The notes under the pieces: model-generated | What the model was told of the DNA's origin: nothing | The model's input: only the letters and a program-made list of their open reading frames with translations | Database searches by the model: none | Program-made: the position numbers and the translations under genes | Origin: Novosphingobium sp. | GTDB taxonomy: Bacteria > Pseudomonadota > Alphaproteobacteria > Sphingomonadales > Sphingomonadaceae | NCBI GenBank assembly: GCA_017744735.1 | Contig: JAGIAR010000003.1 | Coordinates: forward strand, 290,452-354,451 | Length of the DNA: 64,000 bases | Direction: 5' to 3' | In this document: positions 51,744 through 60,069 of the stretch, one piece after another | Layout: every line of letters begins with the position of its first letter | Position numbering within the stretch: position 1 is the stretch's first letter

Positions 51744-52885
51744 TTCGGCTCCTCGAGCGGCTCGTAACGGATCGTGCGAGCATCGCGGTCACCCACGATC
51801 CATCCGCCTTGCGCCTCGCTCATCTGCCTGAAAACCGCATATCCGTCCAGAATGGCGCGCTCCCACAATTTGGGCGGGCAGCGCGAAACTTCATAACCCT
51901 CGACGAATTCACTGATCGTTTTGAGGACGCCGAAAGAGATACGCTTTTGATCCTTGAAGAAATTCAGATCCTTCGCGCGCGAGAATATCCAGGCTGTCAG
52001 ACCTTCTTCGACGACGATCGCACGCCCGCTGTCCTGCTCTTCGTCATAGTCCTTCCGGCTCTTTCGCTTGTGCTTGATGAGCGCGCGCACGACAGGCGAC
52101 CAATGAAGGATTGCCGCATTCGCGAAATGGAAGACATCGTGGAAGCGGTAACCGTCCCGGTCGGCAATATTGTCGGTCAGAGGATCGCCGATGAACACAT
52201 CGTTCCACTGCAGATAGGTCCTGCCACTCGCCCGCTGGCTGATCTTGATGCGAAATTGTCGAGGAAGCTGCTCTTCGGGCAGGAAGCCCTCATCGAAATC
52301 GCAGAGGTCTGCCGGATCGGGCACCAGAAACGCGCCGCGCGTTTTTTCGATGTTCATACGCACCACGGTAGAAAAATCGAGCCCTGCACCGCTAAGCGCC
52401 CGCAGATAATGCCCAGCAAAGCTTACAAGGTCGGCGCGCTCTGGCGACGCACCCAGAAGCGCCGAGGCTGCACGGCCCAAATCGAACAGCGCGGTATCGA
52501 GATGCACAGTCGTGTCGGGTACCATGATATGGGCGATAGCGCCGCGGCTGTAATCGCTCGCCGCTCCGATTTTTCGATAGGTTCCGTTCGCGCTCGCTTC
52601 GGTGAATATTTCCTCCAGCGAAAAGCCGGTACGGCGGCAAAGGGCGGCAAAATACCAGAGTGTGTCTCCGAACTCTTCCTCGGCTGCCTTGCGGAAGCCG
52701 GGAAAGGCGTCGCCTTCGCGCGCATGCTTCTTCGATGTCGACATGATGCCGCCGACTTCTCCGTAGAGTCCGAGCAGAACCGGTTCGAGACTGTTCGGAT
52801 CCAGCACGTCGGTGCCGTCGATCCTGTCCACATAATCGCTCAGCGGCACCGAACCGCGCACATTTTCAGTACCGGACACCGCCAC
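51740..52885 (-). CDS. MazG-like nucleotide pyrophosphohydrolase, two-domain
   Basis: Protein of 381 aa. The start is taken as GTG 52885 because GGAGG lies exactly 7 bases upstream; the ATG at 52903 is the alternative, but the GGAGG sits inside its first codons. Residues about 35-90 are MazG-like: LYGEVGGI, KKHAREGDAF, then EEEFGDTLWYFAALC, supplying the acidic metal ligands. The C-terminal half (RFHDVFHFANAAILHW, VVEEGLTAWIF) looks like a second helical hydrolase-type domain. It should cut a (possibly modified) dNTP. It overlaps the Nmad2 gene end and the UDG start. Confidence 0.78.
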   Translation of the reverse strand: MAVSGTENVRGSVPLSDYVDRIDGTDVLDPNSLEPVLLGLYGEVGGIMSTSKKHAREGDAFPGFRKAAEEEFGDTLWYFAALCRRTGFSLEEIFTEASANGTYRKIGAASDYSRGAIAHIMVPDTTVHLDTALFDLGRAASALLGASPERADLVSFAGHYLRALSGAGLDFSTVVRMNIEKTRGAFLVPDPADLCDFDEGFLPEEQLPRQFRIKISQRASGRTYLQWNDVFIGDPLTDNIADRDGYRFHDVFHFANAAILHWSPVVRALIKHKRKSRKDYDEEQDSGRAIVVEEGLTAWIFSRAKDLNFFKDQKRISFGVLKTISEFVEGYEVSRCPPKLWERAILDGYAVFRQMSEAQGGWIVGDRDARTIRYEPLEEPK

Positions 52886-53504
52886 GAAGCTGCCTCCATT
52901 CATAGGGGGCGTCCTGAAATCCGCCGTCGCCGAGCGAGCGCACCCAAGCCTCGAAAGCCCCGATCAATTTAGGGTCGTCGAAAACATTCCGACCGATCCC
53001 CGATTTGCAGACCGGACGGCCACCCGCATCGACCAGGTTCGCCGGAATTTCCGGCCCATATCCGCCGAGGTAAATGAAGTCCTCGCTGATCAGCACGCGA
53101 TTGACGCCCGTGTCGCGCGCGATGTGGCGTGCGTGCTGCCCCCCCGTATCGGTCGTGTGAAACGAGTCGCGTTGTAACCACCCGTCATCATCCGGATTGC
53201 GAAAATAGATATTGTCGCCGCAGCTCTGCTTCCGGCTGCCGCTGCGATAGGGCTTTTTCTTCGTAAAGCGCGGATCGGCATTATAGTCCTGAAAGCTCAG
53301 TATATCGGTTACGCGCATTGCATGGACGAGATGGCCGCCGCGCTGGATACGCCGCTCATTGCTACCGGTCCCCACAACCCAGTCGCCGATACTGGCGGAT
53401 CTGCGAATGTCGGGTTTGCAAGTCGCGAGCGTGCAGTAGCCGTAAAAAGGATTTGGCGCGAAGCCACTATCATAGCGCACTACGTACGAATGGAGCTTAG
53501 GCAT
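52866..53504 (-). CDS. Nmad2 (nucleotide modification associated domain 2) protein
   Basis: Protein of 212 aa that reads as Nmad2 throughout: KLHSYVVRYDSGFAPNPFYG, then CTLATCKPDIRRSASIGDWV, then a GTGS turn. Nmad domains were defined computationally in neighbourhoods of DNA-base modification enzymes; no activity is settled. The ATG at 53504 shares one base with the TIR stop (TGATG), so translation is coupled; a longer frame to 53564 would overlap the TIR gene. It probably recognises or makes an unusual nucleotide. Confidence 0.8.
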   Translation of the reverse strand: MPKLHSYVVRYDSGFAPNPFYGYCTLATCKPDIRRSASIGDWVVGTGSNERRIQRGGHLVHAMRVTDILSFQDYNADPRFTKKKPYRSGSRKQSCGDNIYFRNPDDDGWLQRDSFHTTDTGGQHARHIARDTGVNRVLISEDFIYLGGYGPEIPANLVDAGGRPVCKSGIGRNVFDDPKLIGAFEAWVRSLGDGGFQDAPYEWRQLRGGVRY

Positions 53505-53971
53505 CAGCAGGGGTGCTTCTTGAGAACCACCGTATCGCACGGACCGCCATCGGGCTTTTCCCAACTATCCTTCCCGTTGATGGCATCGATAATGGCATCG
53601 CCGTTCCAACCCACAATCGCATCGGCATATTCGGTGAGAGCGGCGGGCAGATCGCACTCCTTCTCGCCATGTTCCCAAACACCGACGATGCGCTTGCCCT
53701 GCTTGGCCGCATATTCGATTTCCCAATTGACCCACGCGCTGTCCTTGGTCTGCGGCGATACATAGCAGATGAACACACCGGCCCAATTGATCGCCGGTGC
53801 AAGTATCTGGGTCTTGATGTAATTTTCGTCCGACGCGTTGTTGAACTTGCCGGTATGGATCGACGAATCCCTTATCGTCATTCCCTTCGACGCCAACAGA
53901 TCCTTAAGCTTACCCAGTCCAGAGTCGTCTTTGTGCACATGGCTGATAAAAACGTTTTTCATGTCCGACAT
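53504..53971 (-). CDS. TIR-like (DUF1863-type) protein heading the defence operon
   Basis: Protein of 155 aa starting at ATG 53971 with GGAGG five bases upstream. It is almost entirely TIR-like: NVFISHVHKDD at the first strand, IRDSSIHTGKFNN, then SPQTKDSAWVNWEIEYAAK with the probable catalytic Glu84 and RIVGVWEHG after it. Its sequence is far from that of the second TIR protein at 48974, so it is not a simple duplicate. As first gene of the series it may be a second sensor producing the nucleotide signal for the SIR2-SLOG effector. Confidence 0.82.
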   Translation of the reverse strand: MSDMKNVFISHVHKDDSGLGKLKDLLASKGMTIRDSSIHTGKFNNASDENYIKTQILAPAINWAGVFICYVSPQTKDSAWVNWEIEYAAKQGKRIVGVWEHGEKECDLPAALTEYADAIVGWNGDAIIDAINGKDSWEKPDGGPCDTVVLKKHPC

Positions 53972-54156
53972 TAGACCTCCCCCGAGATGTGTTCGGACCG
54001 TTTAAGTTAGATCGATGAAGGGAGAAAGTCCTTTACGAAAGGACGCAAGCATTGATTAATCCAAATTGGATCAATTGCCCGCCACCGCGGCGTGGACCGT
54101 TGCGGGCTCCTCTCGGCGTATGAATAGCGCACGGTGTACCGAGCGGCTGGAGTCAG

Positions 54157-54276
54157 CCGCATATGGGCGCCGCCGCTGAATCCGACCAGCGAAACGCGAT
54201 CGCCGGGACGATAATTGTGGCACAAGAAGTGGTAGGTTGCGATGATGCGGTCATCGAGCCCGTACCCCGTCCCGAG
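54157..54276 (-). pseudogene. Fragment of a DUF2235 (Tle1-like) hydrolase
   Basis: About 40 codons read GTGYGLDDRIIATYHFLCHN then YRPGDRVSLVGFSGGAH. This is the nucleophile-elbow region of DUF2235 alpha/beta hydrolases (normally GFSRGA). Both flanks are unrelated, and the IS21 remnant begins shortly upstream, so the gene was truncated. Confidence 0.6.
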
Positions 54277-54322
54277 GCGCGCGCAGCGCAAGATAGATTT
54301 TTGAAGTGGCCGAAGGTGGCGA

Positions 54323-54439
54323 TCAGCTGCGGCTTTTGAAGCGCCAGCTATCGTTGCCGGTCTCAGCGAGATCCCAGTGATGGGCGACGCGGTCAAGCAG
54401 CGCGCTGGTCATCTTAGGGTCGCCGAACACAGTCGGCCG
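54323..54439 (-). pseudogene. Remnant of IS21-family istB (C-terminus only)
   Basis: The last 38 codons of an IstB-type ATPase remain: [30 protein letters not shown] and the ending KSRS-stop. IstB is the transposition helper ATPase of IS21 elements. No istA or upstream istB is present, so only a scar of the element is left, near the right end of the island. Confidence 0.7.
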
Positions 54440-54977
54440 TGCGGAAGCATCCTTCCCCTGGCATTAAATGTCAGCTCTTAGGAAAACGTCGCGTGGCTGG
54501 CTACGACGTAGATCGGGCGCGACGCTGCCATGACAGCCACCCGTCCGGAACGTCTGTTATCTAAGTGTGCGCTCTTGAAGCCGCCGTTCCGGATCGTCCG
54601 ACAACCCTGTCGTTCAATCGGTGTCCGAACGATGTCCGCTTTTGTTTAACGAGTTCAGCGACGGCAGTCGGCGTGTCAGATGACTGGCAAGCGCTGTTTA
54701 GCATTCGCCTGGACCTCACATCCAAGCTGACCATGCGCGAGGCCCCCAACATGGGCCGTCATTTCCCGCAGCCTCGGCACATCGCCGGATCGGCGCGATC
54801 CGGAGGGATTCGCGCTTGCACTCCAAGCATGGTCCAGATCTGCGCCGTGTCCCCGAAAGGGCACATGCTGACCCCGGCAGGTAACTGATCCAAGGCGCCC
54901 GGATGGATGACATTGGCGGCCGTTCCCGAAGCGCGTTTTCACGTAGCCGAGGGCACTCAACCGACCGGAGATCCTCG
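54440..54977. other. Right boundary region of the accessory island
   Basis: No gene is supported. Short reading frames on both strands (for example 54565-54888 plus, 54676-54960 minus) show no recognisable protein and no start signals. The junction back to the conjugation operon should be here, and a new promoter for trbJ-trbI must lie in or before this stretch if those genes are expressed. Confidence 0.45.
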
Positions 54978-55781
54978 ATGCGCAAACCCGCCCCGCCCTG
55001 CGAACAGCCCGAGAGGCGGCGCCTCTTCGCCCTTGAAATCATTCGCAAACCGATTGTTGCGGTCACGCTCGCCGCCTGCCTCAGCGCATCGCTCGGCCTC
55101 GCCGTCATCACACCGGTTACGCCCGCGCATGCCCAGTTCGGCGGGGTCGTGTTCGATCCGAGCAACTATGCACAAAATGTGCTGACAGCTGCACGCACGC
55201 TCCAGCAGGTCAATCAGCAAATCCAGCAATTGCAAAACGAAGCGCAGATGCTGGCCGACAGCGCCAGAAACCTCTCGCGGATCGACTTTCCCCAGCTCCA
55301 GGCGCTCGAGCAGAAGCTGGGCGAGATCGACAGGCTCATGGGCCAGGCCCAGGCAATCGACTTCAAGGTCGACCGGCTCGACCAGCAATTCACAGCGTTG
55401 TTCCCGCGGGACTTCTCCTCCGCCCTGCGGACCAACGACAGGGTGGTGGAAGCGCGCGGACGTCTAGATGCGAGCATGGACGCATTCCGCCAGACGATGA
55501 CGGTACAGTCGCAGGTGGTCGAAAACGTCCAGACCGACACGCAGGCGCTCGCCGACATTGTCGCGCACAGCCAGGCCGCAGAAGGCTCACTCCAGGCGCA
55601 GCAGGCGACCAACCAGCTGCTCGCCTTGACCGCCAAGCAGCAATTCCAGATCCAGCACATGATGGCGGCGCAGTTTCGCGCAACAAGCATGGAGCAGGCG
55701 CGCAGCGCGACCCAGTCGGCCGAAGCGCGCGCCGCGACCAAGAAGTTCCTGGGCTCCGGCTCGGCCTACACACCCAAATAG
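54978..55781 (+). CDS. trbJ: Conjugal transfer protein TrbJ (VirB5 family)
   Basis: Protein of 267 aa; ATG at 54978 with GGAG about 7 bases upstream. A long signal peptide ends near AHA-Q (about 52). The mature protein is helical and Gln-rich with coiled-coil segments (LQQVNQQIQQLQNEAQML), as in TrbJ/VirB5. It acts in the periplasm or at the pilus tip. It resumes the trb operon 18 kb after trbE and looks complete. Confidence 0.92.
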   Translation: MRKPAPPCEQPERRRLFALEIIRKPIVAVTLAACLSASLGLAVITPVTPAHAQFGGVVFDPSNYAQNVLTAARTLQQVNQQIQQLQNEAQMLADSARNLSRIDFPQLQALEQKLGEIDRLMGQAQAIDFKVDRLDQQFTALFPRDFSSALRTNDRVVEARGRLDASMDAFRQTMTVQSQVVENVQTDTQALADIVAHSQAAEGSLQAQQATNQLLALTAKQQFQIQHMMAAQFRATSMEQARSATQSAEARAATKKFLGSGSAYTPK

Positions 55782-55915
55782 CGCAGGGCCCGCCCGTCCC
55801 TGCCCCGGCAAGCGGCCGGCGGCGCTCCTCTCTTGCCGCCGGTTGCCGTCGCGGGGCGCGGCCCCTTTCCCCCGCCGCGTCCCGCGACATCCCGCACCGC
55901 CCGACCGCGAAGGCC

Positions 55916-57232
55916 ATGCACGTGAACGACCTCAACGTCATCGACCGCTTCCTCCAGGCGTTCATCACCTATATCGACAGCGGGTTCGGCCTGCTCGGTC
56001 CCGATGTCGGGTTCCTGACCGCCACCCTGATCGGAATCGACATTACCCTGGCCGGCCTGTTCTGGGCGCTTGGTGGCGAGGACAATGTCATCGGCCGGTT
56101 CCTGCGGAAGATCCTCTATGTCGGTGCCTTCGCGTTCATCCTGAACAGCTTCTCGACGCTCGCCGACATCATTTTCCGCTCCTTCGCACAGGCCGGACTC
56201 ACCGCCGGCGGCGGAGGGCTCTCCGCCGACGATTTGCTCAAGCCCGGCCGCCTAGCCGGCACCGGGTTCTCGGCCGCCTGGCCGCTGCTCGACCAGGCGA
56301 GCGAGATGGTCGGGTTCACGACCTTCTTCGACAATTTCCTGACAATCATGATCCTGCTGTTCGCCTGGGCGGTGGTGATCGTCGCCTTCTTCATCCTGGC
56401 GGTGCAGATGTTCGTCTGCATTCTCGAGTTCAAGCTCACGAGCCTTGCCGGCTTCCTGCTGGTGCCCTTTGCATTGTGGAACCGGACAAGCTTCCTCGCC
56501 GAGCGCGTGCTCGGCAATGTGGTGAGCTCGGGCGTCAAGGTGATGGTGCTCGCGGTCATCGTCGGCATCGGCTCGAACTTCTTTTCCGAATTCACCGACG
56601 CGCTGCAGGGGCAGGAGCCCGACATCGGCCAGGCGATGAGCCTCGTACTCGCGAGCCTGTCGCTGTTCGGCCTCGGCATTTTCGGTCCCTCGATCGCTTC
56701 AGGACTCGTCGCCGGCGCACCGCAACTCGGCGCGGGTGCGGCACTCGGCACCACTGTCGGCGCGGCCGGCATGACCATGCTTGCGGGCGGCGCGACGATG
56801 GGGGCGGCTCGGGCGATCGGGGGAACCGCGCTTGGCGCGGTCCGTGCAGGCACGGCCATGGGGTCAGCGGCATCGAGCGCCTACCAGCTCGGCCGGGAGA
56901 CGGCCGCCACGCCTTCCGTCGGGGCCGGCCTTGCCGGCGTCGCGCGAGCGGCAGGCAATGCCGCGAAAGCGGGCGCCGGCGAAGTGCTCGGGCTCGGCGA
57001 GGCCGCGGCCGGGGGGCGGCGGGCGGCGTGGATTGCACTCAATCGAAACTCTCCGTCGTCGCCTGCGAGTAGACCGGGCGGCGGCGGGGAGACGGGCGAG
57101 CCTGCCTGGGCGCAGGCGATGCGTGCGCAGCAGAGCGCGCGGCACCACCGCCAGCTCGCGCTGCACGCGCTGCAGCAGGGCGATCGGGGAGGCGCCTCTG
57201 CCTCGCCCGACATCAAGGAAAGGAACGACTGA
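55916..57232 (+). CDS. trbL: Conjugal transfer protein TrbL (VirB6 family)
   Basis: Protein of 438 aa with five or more membrane segments in the first 300 residues (for example ITLAGLFWAL, IMILLFAWAVVIVAFFILAV) and an Ala/Gly-rich tail, the TrbL/VirB6 layout. It forms part of the inner-membrane channel. It starts 134 bp after trbJ; no trbK (entry exclusion) reading frame was identified in that gap. Confidence 0.92.
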   Translation: MHVNDLNVIDRFLQAFITYIDSGFGLLGPDVGFLTATLIGIDITLAGLFWALGGEDNVIGRFLRKILYVGAFAFILNSFSTLADIIFRSFAQAGLTAGGGGLSADDLLKPGRLAGTGFSAAWPLLDQASEMVGFTTFFDNFLTIMILLFAWAVVIVAFFILAVQMFVCILEFKLTSLAGFLLVPFALWNRTSFLAERVLGNVVSSGVKVMVLAVIVGIGSNFFSEFTDALQGQEPDIGQAMSLVLASLSLFGLGIFGPSIASGLVAGAPQLGAGAALGTTVGAAGMTMLAGGATMGAARAIGGTALGAVRAGTAMGSAASSAYQLGRETAATPSVGAGLAGVARAAGNAAKAGAGEVLGLGEAAAGGRRAAWIALNRNSPSSPASRPGGGGETGEPAWAQAMRAQQSARHHRQLALHALQQGDRGGASASPDIKERND

Positions 57233-57235
57233 TCC

Positions 57236-58048
57236 ATGTTCTTCAAGCGAAGCATTCAGCGTTACGGGCGCACGCGCGAGCCCGAGACGCCCTATCAGCG
57301 TGCGGGGCAGCTGTGGGACGAGCGGATTGGTGCGGCGCGGGTCCAGGCCCGCAACTGGCGCTTGATGGCCTTCGGCTGCCTTGCCCTGGCCATGGGGACG
57401 TCCTCGGGACTTGCCTGGCTGTCGCTGCAAAGCCGGGTGACACCCTATGTGGTCGAGGTCGACCGGCTCGGCGAAGCGCTCGCGGTGAAGCCGGCCGATA
57501 TCACCTATCGGCCGACCGATCCCCAGATCGCATGGCATCTGGCGCATTTCATCACCGGGGTACGCTCGGTCTCGCTCGACCCGGTGCTGATGCGGCGCGA
57601 CTGGCTCGAAGCCTACGACTTCGCGACCGGCCGCGGCGCTCGATTTCTCGGCGAATACGCCAGAACCGCCCTACCCATCGCCCAGATCGGCGAGCGCACC
57701 GTGTCGGTCCAGGTCACCAGCGTGGTGCGCGCCTCGGACACATCGTTCCAGGTGAAGTGGACCGAAACCGCTTTCGAGCGCGGTTCGCAAGCGGGCACGA
57801 CCCGCTGGACCGCGATCCTGACGACAGCGGTGCGCCCGCCGACCTCCGCCGAAGCACTGCGCAAAAACCCGCTCGGTATCTATGTCGATGCGATCGACTG
57901 GAGCCGCGAGCTCGACACCGCCCAGGCACCGGCCACGCCGTCCGCGGAACCGGCCGCCGCCACCGCGTCCGGATCGCAGCTCGATCCCCTTACCAGCGTC
58001 CGGCAGTCAAGACTTCCGCGACCCGAGAGCCAGGAGACATTCCCATGA
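57236..58048 (+). CDS. trbF: Conjugal transfer protein TrbF (VirB8 family)
   Basis: Protein of 270 aa: short cytoplasmic N-terminus (TPYQRAGQLWDERIG), one membrane helix (about 43-62), then a periplasmic VirB8-like domain (VTPYVVEVDRLGEAL, IAWHLAHFITGVRSVSLDPV). It bridges inner and outer parts of the mating pore. It starts 3 bp after trbL and overlaps trbG as ATGA. Confidence 0.93.
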   Translation: MFFKRSIQRYGRTREPETPYQRAGQLWDERIGAARVQARNWRLMAFGCLALAMGTSSGLAWLSLQSRVTPYVVEVDRLGEALAVKPADITYRPTDPQIAWHLAHFITGVRSVSLDPVLMRRDWLEAYDFATGRGARFLGEYARTALPIAQIGERTVSVQVTSVVRASDTSFQVKWTETAFERGSQAGTTRWTAILTTAVRPPTSAEALRKNPLGIYVDAIDWSRELDTAQAPATPSAEPAAATASGSQLDPLTSVRQSRLPRPESQETFP

Positions 58049-58890
58049 AAATTGCGCCGCTTTCGGTGATCGCCGGCCTGACGATGATGACCGCCTGTCC
58101 CGCCCCGGCGCAGGACCAGTCCGCCTTTCCGACGCCGACCACGGTCGGCTCGGCGAACCGCAGCGCCACGGTCGAACCCGCGCCAGGCGGCTTCGTCGGC
58201 GGGACGCAGGTCTATCCGTGGAGCGACGGAACAATCTTCCAGGCCTATGCCGCCCCCGGCCTCGTGAGCGACATTGCGCTCCAGGCCGGCGAAGACCTCA
58301 TCGCGGTGGCGAGCGGAGACACCGCGCGCTGGACGATCGGCGACACGACCAGCGGCGCGGGCGAAACCAGACAGACCCATGTGCTCGTGAAGCCCTATTC
58401 GGCGGGGCTCATGACCAATCTGGTCATCACCACCACCCGAAGAACCTATCACATCCGTCTGGTCAGCACCGCCGAGACCGCGCTGTCGTCGCTGCGCTGG
58501 ACCTATCCTGAGGACGACATGCTCGCCTTGCGGCACAAGGCCGAAGCTGTGCAGGCCGCGGCGCCGGTCGCCACAGGCCTCGACATCGAACAGCTTCATT
58601 TCGACTATGCGATCAGCGGTGACAGGCCGGCCTGGCGCCCGCTGCGGGCATTCGACGACGGGACGAGGACCTATGTCGAGTTTCCGGCCTCCCTTGCCAG
58701 TGGCGAGGCGCCGCCCCTGTTCGTGGTCGGCGCCGACGGCAAGGCCGAACTGGTCAACTACCGGCTGCAGGAGCGCTTCTACGTGGTCGACCGGATCTTC
58801 GCGGCTGCCGAGCTGCGGCTCGGGCTCAAGAAGCAGCAGGTGGTCCGGATCGAGCGCCTCTCTCCGGCGGCCACGCGGAGGGGCGCATGA
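58045..58890 (+). CDS. trbG: Conjugal transfer protein TrbG (VirB9 family)
   Basis: Protein of 281 aa: signal peptide at the N-terminus (cleavage near APA-Q, about 22), then the VirB9/TrbG domain (VYPWSDGTIFQAYAAPGLVSD early, LVNYRLQERFYVVDRIFAAA late). It forms the outer-membrane ring with TrbI. The ATG at 58045 lies in the trbF stop; a longer frame from 57313 is a shadow of trbF. Confidence 0.93.
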   Translation: MKIAPLSVIAGLTMMTACPAPAQDQSAFPTPTTVGSANRSATVEPAPGGFVGGTQVYPWSDGTIFQAYAAPGLVSDIALQAGEDLIAVASGDTARWTIGDTTSGAGETRQTHVLVKPYSAGLMTNLVITTTRRTYHIRLVSTAETALSSLRWTYPEDDMLALRHKAEAVQAAAPVATGLDIEQLHFDYAISGDRPAWRPLRAFDDGTRTYVEFPASLASGEAPPLFVVGADGKAELVNYRLQERFYVVDRIFAAAELRLGLKKQQVVRIERLSPAATRRGA

Positions 58891-60068
58891 GCGACGCCCT
58901 CGCCGAGCCGCCGGTTACCGCGCCGAAGGTCGATCCCGAAACGCTCAGCATCCGCGCCCTCCCTGCCCATGCGATCCGCTTCCGCAAGGGTGCGATCGTC
59001 GGCATCGCCGCCCTTGGATCGGCGAGCCTGATGTGTGTTGCGTGGCTGGCGCTGAAGCCACGGGTGTTCGAGCAGGTCGTGGACGAAAGCGCAGCGTCGC
59101 AGCCGCTCGCGAAGCCGGCCGCAGACGCGCTCTCGGCCCTGCCGGGCAGTTACGGCGATGTGCCGAAGCTCGGACCGCCGCTCCCGGGCGATCTCGGCCG
59201 GCCGATCCTGCGCGCGCAGGAGCGCGCCGAGGCCGGCACCGCACCGGCGCAGGCAGATATGGCGATGGCCGCCCGGCAGCAGCGCCTGGCCGATCTCAGA
59301 GCCGCGCGGGAATCGGGCCTGATGGTCCAATTGGCGAGCCGGGGCGGAGCTGCATCACTGGCAGCGATCGAGACGCCGGCGAACGAACCGCCGCCGGTCA
59401 CCGCTACGCCGGCTGCTACCGTCACGCGCAAAGAGCAATTTGCATCGACGCGCGACGCGGGCGGCCCTCGCAATTCGGGAGCGCTCGTCGAGCCGGTTTC
59501 GCCCAACTGCCTGCTCGCCGGCAGCGTAATTGCGGCCAGTCTCATCACCGGCCTCGATTCCGACCTGCCGGGCCTCGTTACCGCGCAGGTGACGCAGAAT
59601 GTGTTCGACACGGTAACGGGCAGGATCCTCCTGGTTCCGCAGGGCGCGCGGCTGATCGGCAAATACGACAGCGTGGTCGCGTTCGGCCAGCGGCGGGCGC
59701 TGGTCATCTGGCAGCGGCTGATCATGCCGGACGGCAACTCGGTCCAGCTCGACAACATGCCGGCAACCGACGCCGAGGGCTATGCCGGGCTCGCCGACAA
59801 GGTTGATTTCCATACCTGGACCTTGCTCAAGGGGGTCGGCATTGCGACGCTGCTCGGGGTCGGTTCGGAGCTGTCCCTCTCGGGCGAGAGCGATCTGGTG
59901 CAGGCAATCCGGGAGTCGGCCCAGTCCAACGCGGCACGGGCGGGCGATCAGATCACCCAGCGCAATCTCGATATCCAGCCGACGATCACCGTCCGACCCG
60001 GCTCGCCGGTCCGCGTGCTGGTGACCCGCGATCTCGTCCTTGCCCCGTGGCACCGGCAGGCGGACTGA
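58887..60068 (+). CDS. trbI: Conjugal transfer protein TrbI (VirB10 family)
   Basis: Protein of 393 aa: cytoplasmic N-terminus, one membrane helix (about 36-56), a Pro/Ala-rich periplasmic linker, then the VirB10/TrbI C-terminal barrel (LLAGSVIAASLITGLDSDLP, VPQGARLIGKYDS, GYAGLADKVDFHTW). It spans both membranes and gates the channel. ATGA overlap with trbG. Confidence 0.94.
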   Translation: MSDALAEPPVTAPKVDPETLSIRALPAHAIRFRKGAIVGIAALGSASLMCVAWLALKPRVFEQVVDESAASQPLAKPAADALSALPGSYGDVPKLGPPLPGDLGRPILRAQERAEAGTAPAQADMAMAARQQRLADLRAARESGLMVQLASRGGAASLAAIETPANEPPPVTATPAATVTRKEQFASTRDAGGPRNSGALVEPVSPNCLLAGSVIAASLITGLDSDLPGLVTAQVTQNVFDTVTGRILLVPQGARLIGKYDSVVAFGQRRALVIWQRLIMPDGNSVQLDNMPATDAEGYAGLADKVDFHTWTLLKGVGIATLLGVGSELSLSGESDLVQAIRESAQSNAARAGDQITQRNLDIQPTITVRPGSPVRVLVTRDLVLAPWHRQAD

Positions 60069-60069
60069 C

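Noticed and set aside
36872..54911. TGGATGAC present near both ends of the accessory island as attachment-site repeat
   Set aside because: Eight bases are expected by chance over such distances and the flanks do not match.
54565..54960. Short reading frames on both strands before trbJ
   Set aside because: No start signals and no recognisable sequence; they look like chance openings in GC-rich DNA.
55782..55915. Possible trbK entry-exclusion gene between trbJ and trbL
   Set aside because: The gap is only 134 bp and no start with a lipoprotein-type peptide was seen.
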